64,000 bases of DNA from Mucilaginibacter xinganensis (GCF_002257585.1 NZ_CP022743.1:4898001-4962000); one strand, 5' to 3'. Positions 8,491 to 18,231 are shown, counted from the stretch's first letter. A program made the numbers and translations. Notes: a model not told the origin generated them from the letters alone.

Positions 8491-9600
8491 ATGAACTGGA
8501 AACTTCCATTTATAAAGAAAACCAACGGCAATAAATCAAAAAAAACAAAAACCCGCGAATGGGTTGATGCCATATTATTTGCAGTTATTGCCTCCACTAT
8601 TATCCGTGGTCTGTTATTTTCTGCATATGCTATTCCTTCCGGTTCCATGGAAGGCACACTACTCACCGGCGACTATTTGTTTGTGAGCAAAATAAGCTAC
8701 GGGCCCCGGATGCCGTTCACCCCAGTTTCAATTCCATTTTTAGAATCAACCATCACAAAATATAATTTCAAGACCTATTGGGATGGCATTAAGCTTCCTT
8801 ATTTCCGTTTACCCGGCTTAACCGAAATTAAAAAGGGCGATATCGTGGTGTTCAATAAGCCGGAAGAAGCCGACCCATCATATGACAGGCCGGTAGATGC
8901 ACGCACAAACCTGATTAAGCGCTGCCAGGCTGTACCGGGTGACTTACTTACTATAAAAGACGGACAGGTATTCATTAACGGTAAAGCAGCACCGAATGCT
9001 GAAAAAGCACAAACATCATATGAAGTGGTAACCAATGGAACAGACATTAACCCGCAGGTATTGAATGACATGAACATTGAACTTCGTGGCCAAAAAGATG
9101 CAAATACCTTCGAAATGATTATCCCTAAAGCTTATGTAAATACCATTAAAAGCTATTCAAATATAAAAAGTGTAAGCCCTGTGGTTCAAAAAGCCGGCGA
9201 TTATGACCCTGGTGTTTTCCCGCACAATGAAAAGTTTAAATGGAACCAGGACAATTTCGGTCCGCTGGTGATGCCCAAACGCGGCATGTCTGTTGCTTTA
9301 AATGATTCTACCTTAGTTTTATACCGCAGGGCTATTGAACTTTACGAAAACAATAAAATTGAAATTAAAAGCAACCATGTACTTATAAATGGGAAACAAG
9401 CCGATAGCTATACGTTTAAAATGAATTATTACTGGATGATGGGCGACAATCGCCACAACTCGCTCGACTCCCGTTTTTGGGGATATGTTCCAGAGGACCA
9501 TGTGGTGGGCAAGGCAATGATTACCTGGATGAGTATTGATTCTACCGGAACATTTTTCGATAAAATAAGGTGGAACCGTATCCTGAAGCCCATCAGGTAA
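8491..9600 (+). CDS. lepB: Signal peptidase I
   Basis: A 369-residue type I leader peptidase that cleaves Sec/Tat signal peptides at the outer face of the inner membrane. One membrane helix spans about 26-46. The catalytic serine is S52 in IPSGSMEGTL and the general-base lysine is K143 in NLIKRCQAVPGD. The C-terminal box GDNRHNSLDSRFWG is intact. It is longer than the E. coli enzyme mainly through an insert between about 160 and 310, which is usual for Bacteroidota. Single gene, convergent with the DUF4142 lipoprotein. Confidence 0.96.
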   Translation: MNWKLPFIKKTNGNKSKKTKTREWVDAILFAVIASTIIRGLLFSAYAIPSGSMEGTLLTGDYLFVSKISYGPRMPFTPVSIPFLESTITKYNFKTYWDGIKLPYFRLPGLTEIKKGDIVVFNKPEEADPSYDRPVDARTNLIKRCQAVPGDLLTIKDGQVFINGKAAPNAEKAQTSYEVVTNGTDINPQVLNDMNIELRGQKDANTFEMIIPKAYVNTIKSYSNIKSVSPVVQKAGDYDPGVFPHNEKFKWNQDNFGPLVMPKRGMSVALNDSTLVLYRRAIELYENNKIEIKSNHVLINGKQADSYTFKMNYYWMMGDNRHNSLDSRFWGYVPEDHVVGKAMITWMSIDSTGTFFDKIRWNRILKPIR

Positions 9601-9619
9601 CCGTCAATACGCTTAACTG

Positions 9620-10198
9620 CTACTTCATGCTGTAGCTAATGGCATTGATTGCTTCCAGGTGCGCCTTTAACATAGGCATCGTTTTCATCGCAAACGATTT
9701 TATATCCTTGTCTGCGCAATTCTTTTCCGCTGCCTCAAAAATGGGTATCTCTTTCTTATATTCATTATTTATGATGGAGATATAAGCCCGGTCAAAGTCA
9801 GCACCTGATTTTTTTGAAAGCTGGCTTAAGATAACCGATCCGCTTGCTTCCGGCTCAGCAGGAACAGCGATATTTTTAATTAAAGACAACGCTTTAATTT
9901 TTTTATTTAATTTGGATTGATCGGCGATTAAAACCATTCCAAAGGTTTTAATACGCTTGTGGATTCCTTGCCGGCGGGCGATTTCACCCAACTCAAGCCC
10001 CATTCTATTAAAACGGATGGCTTCGCCAATAAAATCAGCGTCAACCTTTTCAGCTTCAAAACGCTGATGGCCGGGCGTATTTTTAACCACGGTAACACTA
10101 TCCACTAACGATGTATCGTCAGTATTTGCATTTCGTCCGCATGCTTGTATGATTACAGCTGCAGTTATAACAATGGCAAACCAATTTAACTTATTCAT
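9620..10198 (-). CDS. DUF4142 family lipoprotein
   Basis: A 192-residue protein with a lipoprotein signal peptide (IQAC lipobox, Cys about residue 20). The mature part fits the DUF4142 ferritin-like all-helical family: FIGEAIRFNRMGLELGEIA, then KRIKTFGMVLIADQSK and AYISIINNEYKKEIPIFEAA. Proteins of this family are often linked to stress responses, but no biochemical role is established. It is a single gene between lepB and gcvH, convergent with lepB and divergent from gcvH. Confidence 0.85.
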   Translation of the reverse strand: MNKLNWFAIVITAAVIIQACGRNANTDDTSLVDSVTVVKNTPGHQRFEAEKVDADFIGEAIRFNRMGLELGEIARRQGIHKRIKTFGMVLIADQSKLNKKIKALSLIKNIAVPAEPEASGSVILSQLSKKSGADFDRAYISIINNEYKKEIPIFEAAEKNCADKDIKSFAMKTMPMLKAHLEAINAISYSMK

Positions 10199-10303
10199 AG
10201 AACTTTATATCGCCGGTATATTAGCAACAAAGCATACCGGTATTAGTTTACTGCAATATCGGTTGTTCGCACTCCATTAAAGAATTTTATAACTTGTTAT
10301 TTA

Positions 10304-10333
10304 TTGTGTTAGCTTAAAGTTTTATTATTTTTG
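10304..10333 (+). promoter_or_regulatory. Bacteroidota-type promoter of gcvH
   Basis: A -33 TTG (10304-10306) and a -7 TATTTTTG (10326-10333) are separated by 19 bases, matching the Bacteroidota TTG-N19-21-TAnnTTTG pattern. The gcvH ATG follows at 10354. Confidence 0.6.
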
Positions 10334-10353
10334 AGGCATAAAATAATAAAACT

Positions 10354-10734
10354 ATGGATTTTCCGGCAGGATTAAAATACACTAAAGACCACGAGTGGAT
10401 AAAAGTTGAAGGCGATACCGCTTACGTAGGCATTACTGAGTTTGCCCAGCGCGAATTAGGTGATATAGTCTACATAGATATTTCGTCATTAGGAAAAGAA
10501 GTTGCTAAAGACGAAGTTTTTGGCACCGTTGAAGCGGTTAAAACCGTATCGGACCTTTTTATGCCGGTTACCGGGACAATTAACGAGATTAACCCTGCAC
10601 TGGATAAACAGCCCGAGCTGGTAAACTCTGATCCTTATGGCGAAGGCTGGATGGTTAAAATAACTTTAACTGACGCCTCAGCTGTTGATGCTTTACTAAC
10701 TGCCGACAGCTATAAATCGCTTGTTGGCGCTTAA
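10354..10734 (+). CDS. gcvH: Glycine cleavage system H protein
   Basis: A 126-residue lipoyl carrier of the glycine cleavage complex, which shuttles the aminomethyl group between the P, T and L proteins. The whole family fold is present: GLKYTKDHEWIKVEG, YVGITEFAQRELGDIV, the lipoylation site K63 in VEAVKTVSD, and EPELV-like QPELVNSDPYGEGWM. Length is standard. The P, T and L genes are not in the window. Its stop overlaps the start of the VanZ-like gene by one base (TAATG), indicating translational coupling. Confidence 0.97.
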   Translation: MDFPAGLKYTKDHEWIKVEGDTAYVGITEFAQRELGDIVYIDISSLGKEVAKDEVFGTVEAVKTVSDLFMPVTGTINEINPALDKQPELVNSDPYGEGWMVKITLTDASAVDALLTADSYKSLVGA

Positions 10735-11129
10735 TGAAAGCTGCACTTAAATATTATTGGCCCGCAATTTTGTGGGCCTTATTTGTTTTATTAATGTGTA
10801 GTGTGAAGTTAGGCAAAGTGTCTGACTCTCCTTTATTTTTCTCGGGTTTCGATAAGCTGGTACATTGCGGTTTCTTTTTCGTGATGACTGTATTTACATC
10901 AGCTGGTTACATTACGCAACAATCACCACGTACTTTATCGTTTAAAGCATTATTCCTCATCACCGTTATTATCACTGCCTATGGCGGGTTGATTGAAATA
11001 TTACAGGCCTACGTTTTTACCTGGCGAAGCGGCGATTGGAATGATTTGTTTGCCGATATGATAGGGGTACTTATGGCAGCATTTAGTATATTTATAACCG
11101 TTAAAGCATTTGGGTATGAAAAAAAGTAA
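10734..11129 (+). CDS. VanZ-like family membrane protein
   Basis: A 131-residue protein with four predicted membrane helices (about 8-24, 36-57, 70-90, 103-123). It carries the VanZ-family signature residues: an early MCSVKLG, KLVHCGFFFVMT, and EILQAYVFTWRSGDWNDLFADMIG near the C-terminus. In enterococci VanZ lowers teicoplanin susceptibility; the role of most family members is unknown. It is coupled to gcvH by a one-base overlap and to the small lipoprotein that begins 14 bases before its stop. Confidence 0.88.
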   Translation: MKAALKYYWPAILWALFVLLMCSVKLGKVSDSPLFFSGFDKLVHCGFFFVMTVFTSAGYITQQSPRTLSFKALFLITVIITAYGGLIEILQAYVFTWRSGDWNDLFADMIGVLMAAFSIFITVKAFGYEKK

Positions 11130-11256
11130 AATTATACTATTGGTAATATTAGGGATGTTCATCCTCTCATCATGCGGCATTTTTCATAAAGGATGCGGCT
11201 GTCCAACTTTTGGGCATGTAAAATCGCCTATCCTGCGTAAGTCGTTTAATTCCTGA
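11116..11256 (+). CDS. 46-residue cysteine-rich lipoprotein
   Basis: A small gene overlapping the end of the VanZ-like gene by 14 bases in another frame. The product starts MKKSKIILLVILGMFILSSC, a good lipoprotein signal with lipobox LSSC (Cys 20). The 27-residue mature part, beginning CGIFHKGCGCPTFGHV, has three cysteines and several basic residues. ATG start, tight overlap with an upstream gene and a textbook lipobox support that it is real. It may be a small heme- or metal-facing envelope protein, but no function is known. Confidence 0.65.
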   Translation: MKKSKIILLVILGMFILSSCGIFHKGCGCPTFGHVKSPILRKSFNS

Positions 11257-11321
11257 ACTGCTATTATCTTTTTTCTTTAGCTAAACCATTTCTACAGTAC
11301 CTGGCTTAGCAGCTCGTAAGT

Positions 11322-11337
11322 AGACGCCAGCGCGTCT
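11322..11337. repeat. Short GC-rich hairpin
   Basis: AGACGC-CAGC-GCGTCT: a perfect 6-bp stem with a 4-base loop in the spacer after the small lipoprotein gene. It could terminate the gcvH transcript or be one copy of a dispersed repeat; no strong T-run follows. Confidence 0.35.
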
Positions 11338-11400
11338 CATATTTCCTCTTTTATTAGCTTAATTCTTTACCACACTGTTAAATTTTGTTAAATCGTTTTA

Positions 11401-11444
11401 TAAATTACGAAATTATCGTAGATTTACGATTATTTCGTAATTTA
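11401..11444. promoter_or_regulatory. 44-bp near-perfect palindrome, candidate operator
   Basis: Two 20-base arms (11401-11420 and 11425-11444) match with a single mismatch around the core GATT. Within it sits the 16-mer ATCGTAGATTTACGAT at 11415-11430, flanked by a second TACGAAAT/ATTTCGTA pair. It lies 25 bases upstream of the receptor start at 11469 and next to a good -7 element (TACATTTG at 11456-11463). A dimeric repressor site of the ArsR or similar class is the most natural reading. A near copy occurs at 25381-25398. Confidence 0.55.
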
Positions 11445-11468
11445 GTTTAATATTTTACATTTGTAGTT

Positions 11469-14303
11469 ATGACCAAAAGCTTACACCTTATCCTCACCAC
11501 TCTTTTCTTTATTTTTATTTGTATTGCCGCATTTGCGCAGCCGGCAAAAAGACAAATAAAAGGAACACTTGTTGACGAAACAAATAAACCAGTTGATTAC
11601 GCCACCGTATCGGTGGTGAACGCTGTTGATTCGTTACTGGAAAAGAGTTCCGTTTCTGATAAAAACGGAGTGTTCCAGGTAAGTGAGCTTAAAAACGGCA
11701 GCTATAGGCTAATCATCTCCCAGCTTGGTTTAAAAAATTACATCCGTTCCTTTATCATCAGTTCCGACAAACCATCTATAGATTTTGGCACACTGCTCAT
11801 GACAAAGGATGTCCGCAATTTAAATGAAGTTGCGGTTAAGGCGCCGAAAGAGCTCCTGTTACTATTAAAAAAGATACCGTTGAATTTAATGCGGGATCGT
11901 TTAAAACGCAGGCTAATGATAACGTTGAACAATTATTGAAAAAAATTCCGGGCCTTGAGGTTGATAAGGATGGTAAGGTGACCACGGCGGGTAAAGACAT
12001 TAAAAAAATTATGGTTGATGGCCGGGAGTTTTTTGGAAACGATCCAAAAGCGGCAACAAAAAATTTACCTGCCCGACGCTATTGACAGGTGCAGGTAATT
12101 GGACGACAAAACAGACAAAACAAAAAAACACGGGTTATTGATGACGGCCCAGCGCGACAAGGTACTTAACCTTACCCTAAAGGCTGATAAAAAGAAAGGC
12201 TGGTTTGGAAACGCGACGGCGGCAGGCGGCACACAGGACAAATACCTTGGGCAGTTTAACCTTAACCATTTCGATAACAAAAAAGAATTGTCGTTCCTTT
12301 TCCTGAGCAACAATGTCAACGAGTCGGGATTTAGTTTCGAGGATTTGAACAATTTTACCGGAGGGGATATTTTTGGTGCCTTCTCAGCACCAGGCGGCGG
12401 TACATCCATCTCGGTTAACAGTAGTGGCAGGGTTAATGTTAACGGTGCTTTTTCAGGCGTAAACGATGGATTAATAACTAACCATAGCGGAGGCATCAAC
12501 TACGCTGATATTTATGGAAAAAAAGAACAGCTAAAATTCAATGCCAGCTTTATTTCGGTAATCTCAAACAACCAGCTTCAAAAACTGGCTGACATACAGG
12601 ACAACCCTAACAATTTATTCACCACCCAAAAAACAGGAGGCAGCAATACGCTGAATAGTTATCGTTTAAACTTGAATTTCGAGTATAAAATGGATAGTTT
12701 AACTACTTTTAAACTTAAACCATCCATTAGCACCTCTATCAATAAAAACAACTCGTCGCTGTTCTCAAACACTATAAACGGAGCGATGGACAGTATCAAT
12801 AATATTAGCCAACTGCTTAACGGGCGTAAAACAAGCCCCGCTTATGGAGGATTGTTCTCTGTTAATCATAAGCTGCACAAAGGCAAGGGATCAGTAAACT
12901 TTTTTGCAAATGGCAATTACTCTAAATCAGATTATAATTACACCAACATTTCAGCATCCCGATATTTTGCAAATAATCAAACCGGAAATGATATTAATCA
13001 GCAAGCCAGCCAGGATAATAACGCTACTTTTTTTAACAGCACAGCATCTTACATAAGGCAGTTAAGCGCAAGGCGCAAAATAAATCTAACCCTTAGTCAA
13101 AGCTTTGATTACCGCAGGCAGCTTGCGGACCAATACACACTGGATTACAACGGCGTCACCGGTAAATATGAAATACTTGACCCTTTATTAAGCGGCAACT
13201 TTAATAACCGTAACTGGCGCTACACCACTACTGCGGGCTTAAACAAATCTACCGATGAGGTGACGGTAAATCTAAACTTTGCTGTTGCAGATTTGGGCTT
13301 GCAGGGCGATTTCACCAGCAATAATAAAATCAGCACCGTTAGGCGTGATGCATTTGCACTGGTGCCTAATGCCAGTTTCTCCTACCGCAAAAAAAATGGG
13401 CCAAGCTTTTATTTAAATGTTGGAACTGATGTAAACCTGCCCTCGGCCACAGACCTGCAGCCTGTTTTTAATAATACCGACCCGCTCTACATTAAACAAG
13501 GCAATCCAAACCTGGTAATGTCCAGATCATTAAATACAAATATCAATTACAGCTACTTTGATTTAAAAAACAATTATTACATTAACCTATACGGCAACTT
13601 CACCCCTACCTGGAACGGCTTCTCAACCCAAAGCACAGTGGATGCCAATGGTATTACCACATCAAAACCAATAAACACCGATGGTAACTACAGCACCAAT
13701 TTTGGTTTTAACTATGGCAAGCCCACAAAAATAAAAGGCCTTAAGTTTAGTGTAGGTTTAAACGGCAACGTTAGCAGGTATGTAAACATTATAAACGGAA
13801 ATGAGAATGCTGTTCGTCGCTTCTCGCCAGGGTTGAGCGCTGGCAGTAACTATGATATTGACGTTTTACAACTTGGAATAAGGGGGTACGGCACCTATAA
13901 TAACGCTAAAAACTCGTACCAATCTCTTGCCGATCAGCATTATTATACCTTTTACAATACTTTTACCGCCAGCGTGAAGCCAGTAAAAAACTGGCGGATA
14001 TTTACCGATGTTACGCAAAGATTGTTCAGGGGTAGCCCTGCAAGCGCAAACACCTCGTTTTACATTTGGAATGCCGGTATTGAGCGTACGCTGCTGAAAA
14101 AGCAAAACTTAACTTTCTCATTAAATGCTTTTGATATACTCAATCAAAATGCAGGCATAGAACGTAACATATCAACCACCGGCATCGTAGAAAACGACCA
14201 GACGAATACGATTGGCCGTTATTTTTATGCCAAACTTATTTACAAGATAACAAGGGTTGGCAGCGATGCCAAAAGCACACCCGGCATTGTAATTATGAGA
14301 TAA
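11469..14303 (+). pseudogene. TonB-type outer-membrane receptor, interrupted by six clustered frame changes
   Basis: A signal peptide (MTKSLHLILTTLFFIFICIAAFAQ) and CarboxypepD_reg repeat (residues about 28-125, ending NLNEVAVKAPKE) lead into a plug region and a long beta barrel of the outer-membrane beta-barrel family, ending STPGIVIMR. Between about 11853 and 12149 the reading frame must change six times (near 11853, 12074, 12090, 12101, 12127, 12149), alternating between two frames. Reading across them restores family motifs such as KKIPGLEVDKDGKV, IMVDGREFFGNDP and DGQRDKVLNLTLK. The remaining 2.1 kb is open. Either the gene is decaying or the sequence has local indel errors, several at homopolymers. 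A relative is intact at 44674. Confidence 0.8.
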
Positions 14304-14333
14304 GTATTCCTGTTGTAAATTTAACTTTCCTTA

Positions 14334-14365
14334 TTTGTATTTAATTTAAATAAGCATTACATTTG
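14334..14365 (+). promoter_or_regulatory. Bacteroidota-type promoter of feoA-feoB
   Basis: TTTG at 14334-14337 and TACATTTG at 14358-14365, spaced by 20 bases, fit the -33/-7 consensus exactly. The feoA ATG lies at 14387. Confidence 0.65.
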
Positions 14366-14386
14366 ACCTAAGTTTTAAATAAAGAT

Positions 14387-14602
14387 ATGACGCTTTCAGA
14401 ACTTGAGCCAGGTGAAATTGGAATTGTAAAAGAATTTACTGATTTAGAGATGTCGGTGAAATTAATGGAAATGGGCTGTTTACCCGGTGAGCCTGTCACG
14501 GTGTCGCGCAGGGCTCCGCTCGGAGATCCGATTTCAATCAAAGTTTCCGGTTATCAGTTAAGCCTTCGTAAATTTGAAGCTTCCACCATTATTTTGCAGT
14601 AG
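14387..14602 (+). CDS. feoA: Ferrous iron transport protein A
   Basis: A 71-residue SH3-like FeoA domain protein (TLSELEPGEIGIV, then KLMEMGCLPGEPVTV, APLGDPISIKVSGYQLSLRK). FeoA is a small cytosolic partner of the ferrous-iron permease FeoB. It lies 11 bases upstream of feoB and has its own promoter. FeoC is absent, as is common outside enterobacteria. Confidence 0.94.
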   Translation: MTLSELEPGEIGIVKEFTDLEMSVKLMEMGCLPGEPVTVSRRAPLGDPISIKVSGYQLSLRKFEASTIILQ

Positions 14603-14613
14603 CACGTTAACAA

Positions 14614-16728
14614 TTGAAAGCCGATATAAGAGTTGCACTTGTAGGAAATCCAAACACCGGTAAATCAACTCTGTTTAATGCACTAACCGGTTTAAATCAA
14701 AAGATAGGAAATTTTCCAGGGGTTACGGTTGACAAAAAAACCGGCTATAGCGCCTTGCCTGATGGCCGCACTGCCGAGATCATTGACCTTCCGGGCACGT
14801 ATAGCCTTTATCCAAAAAGCCAGGACGAGTCTATTGTATTTTCTGTTTTAGCTGACAGATCGAATACACATACGCCAGATCTCGTTATTGTAATTATTGA
14901 CGCAACCAACCTTAAACGTAACCTGCTCCTTTATACACAGGTTGCGGATCTTAAAATCCCGGTTATTGTTGCATTAAACATGATAGACCTGTCCAAAAAG
15001 GCGGGTATTGATATTAATATTGATCTTTTCGCTAAAAAGCTTGGTGTGCCGGTAGTACCTATTTCAGCCAGGAAAGTTGAAGGGATCGATAAGTTGAAAC
15101 AAGCAATAACCTTTGCCAATAAAATCCCTCTGCAGGAATCATCTATTGATGTAAAAGCGATAGCCCCGCAGTTAATAGCGCAGATAAGCCAGGAGCTAAA
15201 GCTAGACAACCCTTACTTTGCACTGCAACTTGCGCATCAGCACGAAACCGTAAAGTTTTTAACGGCTAAAGAAAGCGACCGGATAGAGGAACTGGAGCAT
15301 GAGTTTTCTTTTCATTCGCAAAAATCACAGGCCACAGAAACTATTGCCAGGTATAATTTTATTAATGACCTGCTGTATGATACCGTAAAGGTGCCTGATA
15401 CAGCACAGGATGAAACACTGAGCAATAAAATTGATAAGGTACTTACGCATAAGATATTTGGATTTGTAATATTCCTGGCTATCCTGCTATTTATGTTCCA
15501 ATCCATTTTTGCATGGTCGGCCTACCCCATGGAAAAGATCGGTGACCTGTTTGCATGGGCACAAAACACGTTACATCAATTGCTGCCGGCCGGGCCGCTG
15601 ACAGGCTTACTTGTTGATGGTGTGTTAGGCGGCTTAAGCGGCGTAATGGTATTTATTCCGCAGATTGCCATCCTATTTGCTTTTATTTCAATATTGGAAG
15701 ATACCGGGTACATGGCACGGGTTACGTTTATGATGGATAAGCTGATGCGCAAGGTAGGTCTTAACGGCAAATCTGTTGTGCCGCTTATCGGTGGTTTTGC
15801 GTGTGCCGTTCCATCCATTATGAGCACCCGGACCATTGAAAGCTGGAAAGACCGCATGATAACTATTATGGTTACACCTTTGGTAACCTGCTCGGCGCGG
15901 CTCCCTATTTATACCCTGCTGATTGCTTTAGTGGTACCCAATCGCAATGTTTGGTGGATCTTTAATTTGCCGGGGCTGGCCTTAACAGGCATGTACGTTT
16001 TTAGCCTGATATCAGCTATAGTTGTTGCCTTTGCCTTTAAATTAATTTTGAAAGGGCGCGAACGCGGTTATTTTATTATGGAACTGCCTGTTTACCGCAC
16101 GCCAAGGTGGAGCAATGTTGCTTTTAGTATGTACGACCGCTCGAAAGCTTTTGTGCTTCAGGCCGGAAAAGTTATTATAGCGGTATCAGTTATCCTCTGG
16201 GTTTTGGCATCATACGGCCCCGGTGACCGCTTTGCAGAGATCGACCAAAAATACAAGCAGCCTCAGTACGCCAAACAGCTAAGCCCTGATGAACTGACCC
16301 GGGCCATCAACTCCGAAAAGCTCGAAAACTCTTACGCAGGATCACTGGGCCACGTTATTGAACCGGCAATCAGGCCTTTGGGGTTTGACTGGAAGATCGG
16401 CATCGCCCTGATCACTTCTTTTGCAGCCCGCGAAGTTTTTGTAGGCACCATGGCTACCATCTATAGCGTTGATGGCAATGCTGATAAAATAGAATCGGTA
16501 CAGAACAAGATGGCATCGGCTAAAAATCCAAAGACGGGTAAGCCGGTATTCTCCCTCGCGGTTGCTTTTTCGCTGATGATGTTTTATGCCTTTGCCATGC
16601 AGTGTGCAAGTACCGTAGCCGTGGTTTACCGCGAAACAAAAAACTGGCGCTGGCCGGCTATCCAGTTTGCTTATATGACCGTACTGGCTTATGTGGCAAG
16701 TTTACTGGCTTATAATTTATTGAAATGA
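14614..16728 (+). CDS. feoB: Ferrous iron transporter B
   Basis: A 704-residue inner-membrane Fe(II) transporter. The N-terminal G domain shows G1 GNPNTGKST (11-19), G3 DLPGTYS, and G4 NMID. A helical spacer precedes the two Gate domains with about ten membrane helices (CAVPSIMSTRTIES, TPLVTCSARLPIYTLLI, and the second gate with SFAAREVFVGTMATIY). A TTG start at 14614 is chosen because it puts the G1 motif at the standard distance and no ATG is closer. It forms an operon with feoA. Confidence 0.96.
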   Translation: MKADIRVALVGNPNTGKSTLFNALTGLNQKIGNFPGVTVDKKTGYSALPDGRTAEIIDLPGTYSLYPKSQDESIVFSVLADRSNTHTPDLVIVIIDATNLKRNLLLYTQVADLKIPVIVALNMIDLSKKAGIDINIDLFAKKLGVPVVPISARKVEGIDKLKQAITFANKIPLQESSIDVKAIAPQLIAQISQELKLDNPYFALQLAHQHETVKFLTAKESDRIEELEHEFSFHSQKSQATETIARYNFINDLLYDTVKVPDTAQDETLSNKIDKVLTHKIFGFVIFLAILLFMFQSIFAWSAYPMEKIGDLFAWAQNTLHQLLPAGPLTGLLVDGVLGGLSGVMVFIPQIAILFAFISILEDTGYMARVTFMMDKLMRKVGLNGKSVVPLIGGFACAVPSIMSTRTIESWKDRMITIMVTPLVTCSARLPIYTLLIALVVPNRNVWWIFNLPGLALTGMYVFSLISAIVVAFAFKLILKGRERGYFIMELPVYRTPRWSNVAFSMYDRSKAFVLQAGKVIIAVSVILWVLASYGPGDRFAEIDQKYKQPQYAKQLSPDELTRAINSEKLENSYAGSLGHVIEPAIRPLGFDWKIGIALITSFAAREVFVGTMATIYSVDGNADKIESVQNKMASAKNPKTGKPVFSLAVAFSLMMFYAFAMQCASTVAVVYRETKNWRWPAIQFAYMTVLAYVASLLAYNLLK

Positions 16729-16843
16729 GGTTAAGGGATAAAGTCTTTAGCCTCATATCCAATTCGCAATTAACGCGCTAATTTCTACACAAAACCATTT
16801 ACTTTTCAAAACCTCTCGCCTTTAACCTTTCACCTCAAAAAGC

Positions 16844-16851
16844 TATCTTTG
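16844..16851 (+). promoter_or_regulatory. Candidate -7 element for the SprT-like gene
   Basis: TATCTTTG matches TAnnTTTG exactly and lies 14 bases before the TTG start at 16866. The -33 region is weak (TTT only). Confidence 0.4.
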
Positions 16852-16865
16852 CACCGAGGTAAAAA

Positions 16866-17489
16866 TTGGATAAAGTAAAAATTCTTGAAACATACCTGCC
16901 GGCTGATGCTGCCCCGCTCATCGGTCGCTGGATTGACTACTTTAAATGCGAATTTAAAATTTCGCGCAACAGGAACACCAAATTTGGTGACTACAGGCCC
17001 CCGCATTCCGGTAAAGGGCATCGTATCTCCGTTAATTATGATTTAAACCCCTACGCGTTTTTAGTGACTACTGTCCATGAGTTTGCACACCTGCACACCT
17101 GGAACGAACACCAACATAAAGCCAAACCGCACGGAACCGAATGGAAACTGAACTTTAAAAAAATGATGCAGCCTTTTTTCGAAAAGGATATTTTTCCTGC
17201 CGATATTAAACATGCTATTACAGGTTATCTGAATAACCCTGCTGCTTCAAGCTGTTCTGATCTTACCTTGTACCGCTCGCTCCGAAAGTATGACGCACCT
17301 AAAGACTCGGTAGTGACCGTGGAAAAACTCCCGTTAAAAGCTATTTTTAAACTAAAGGACGGCAGAATATTCAGTAAAGAGGAAAAACTTCGCAAGCGTT
17401 ATAAATGCATCGAAGTAAATTCAAAGCGGGTATATTTGTTTAGCCCGGTTGCCGAGGTTGAAATAATTGAAAATCAAAACAATGGATAA
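16866..17489 (+). CDS. SprT-like zinc metallopeptidase-type protein
   Basis: A 207-residue protein with the SprT-like core: a zinc motif HEFAH (H71, E72, H75) and a third ligand H89 in KPHGTEW, the usual spacing of the family. The C-terminal part (about 110-207) is a basic beta-rich extension without a recognisable zinc ribbon. Relatives include SPRTN proteases of DNA-protein crosslinks, but the bacterial proteins are uncharacterised. The start is TTG. Its 3' end overlaps the HD hydrolase by 8 bases. Confidence 0.88.
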   Translation: MDKVKILETYLPADAAPLIGRWIDYFKCEFKISRNRNTKFGDYRPPHSGKGHRISVNYDLNPYAFLVTTVHEFAHLHTWNEHQHKAKPHGTEWKLNFKKMMQPFFEKDIFPADIKHAITGYLNNPAASSCSDLTLYRSLRKYDAPKDSVVTVEKLPLKAIFKLKDGRIFSKEEKLRKRYKCIEVNSKRVYLFSPVAEVEIIENQNNG

Positions 17490-18135
17490 CGCAGCATTAA
17501 TTGACAAAACGGTAACCTTTGTTCGCCAAACATTGCAGGATGCCGAAGGCGGGCATGATTGGTGGCACATTAACCGGGTGTGGAATAATGCCAAAACCAT
17601 CGCTAAAACCGAACAGGCTAACCCTTTAATTGTTGAGCTTGGTGCGTTGCTGCATGATATCGCCGATAGCAAATTCCATAACGGTGATGAAGAAATTGGC
17701 CCAAAAACCGCCGGCGATTTTTTAGAAAGCGTTAATGTTGACGAGGGAACAATTCAGCATGTGCAACAGATCATCAGGTACATCTCTTTTAAATCAGGTT
17801 TTGACAATGCTGGCTTTAAATCAATAGAACTGGATATTGTGCAGGATGCTGACCGCCTTGATGCGCTTGGTGCCATAGGTATCGCCAGGGCCTTCAACTA
17901 TGGCGGATTTAAGGGCCGGGAGATTTATAATCCCGAAATTAAGCCAAACCTTAACTTAACTAAGGCCGAGTATAAAAACTCCACAGCACCTTCTATCAAC
18001 CATTTTTATGAAAAGCTATTGCTGCTTAAAGATAAAATGAATACCGCAACCGGGAAAAAGCTGGCAGAGCATCGCCATAATTTTATGCTAAACTACTTAG
18101 AGCAGTTTTATTCGGAGTGTGAATGTACAGTTTAA
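17482..18135 (+). CDS. HD-domain phosphohydrolase
   Basis: A 217-residue HD-superfamily hydrolase with H (DWWHINRV), HD (GALLHDIAD), and the distal D (VQDADRLDALGAIGIARAF), plus a conserved C-terminal block (FYEKLLLLKDKMNT, KKLAEHRHNFM). This is the YpgQ/YedJ-type architecture, whose characterised members hydrolyse nucleotides. The ATG at 17482 is preferred over the TTG 15 bases upstream. It overlaps the SprT-like gene by 8 bases, so the two are coupled. Confidence 0.88.
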   Translation: MDNAALIDKTVTFVRQTLQDAEGGHDWWHINRVWNNAKTIAKTEQANPLIVELGALLHDIADSKFHNGDEEIGPKTAGDFLESVNVDEGTIQHVQQIIRYISFKSGFDNAGFKSIELDIVQDADRLDALGAIGIARAFNYGGFKGREIYNPEIKPNLNLTKAEYKNSTAPSINHFYEKLLLLKDKMNTATGKKLAEHRHNFMLNYLEQFYSECECTV

Positions 18136-18145
18136 ACCAATGTTA

Positions 18146-18153
18146 TATTTTTG
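18146..18153 (+). promoter_or_regulatory. Candidate -7 element for the Fur-family gene
   Basis: TATTTTTG fits TAnnTTTG, 78 bases before the ATG at 18232. No convincing -33 element is present at the right spacing. Confidence 0.35.
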
Positions 18154-18231
18154 CCTTTAATAAAGTAAATGAGCAAAACGGTAACAACCAGGTTCTGTTG
18201 GCTTCGGTTAATTAGCTAACCCTATAATAGA

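Noticed and set aside
12065..12499. Minus-strand ORF of 144 codons across the broken receptor
   Set aside because: Its frame is opposite to clear receptor motifs and shows no family likeness; it is a shadow frame.
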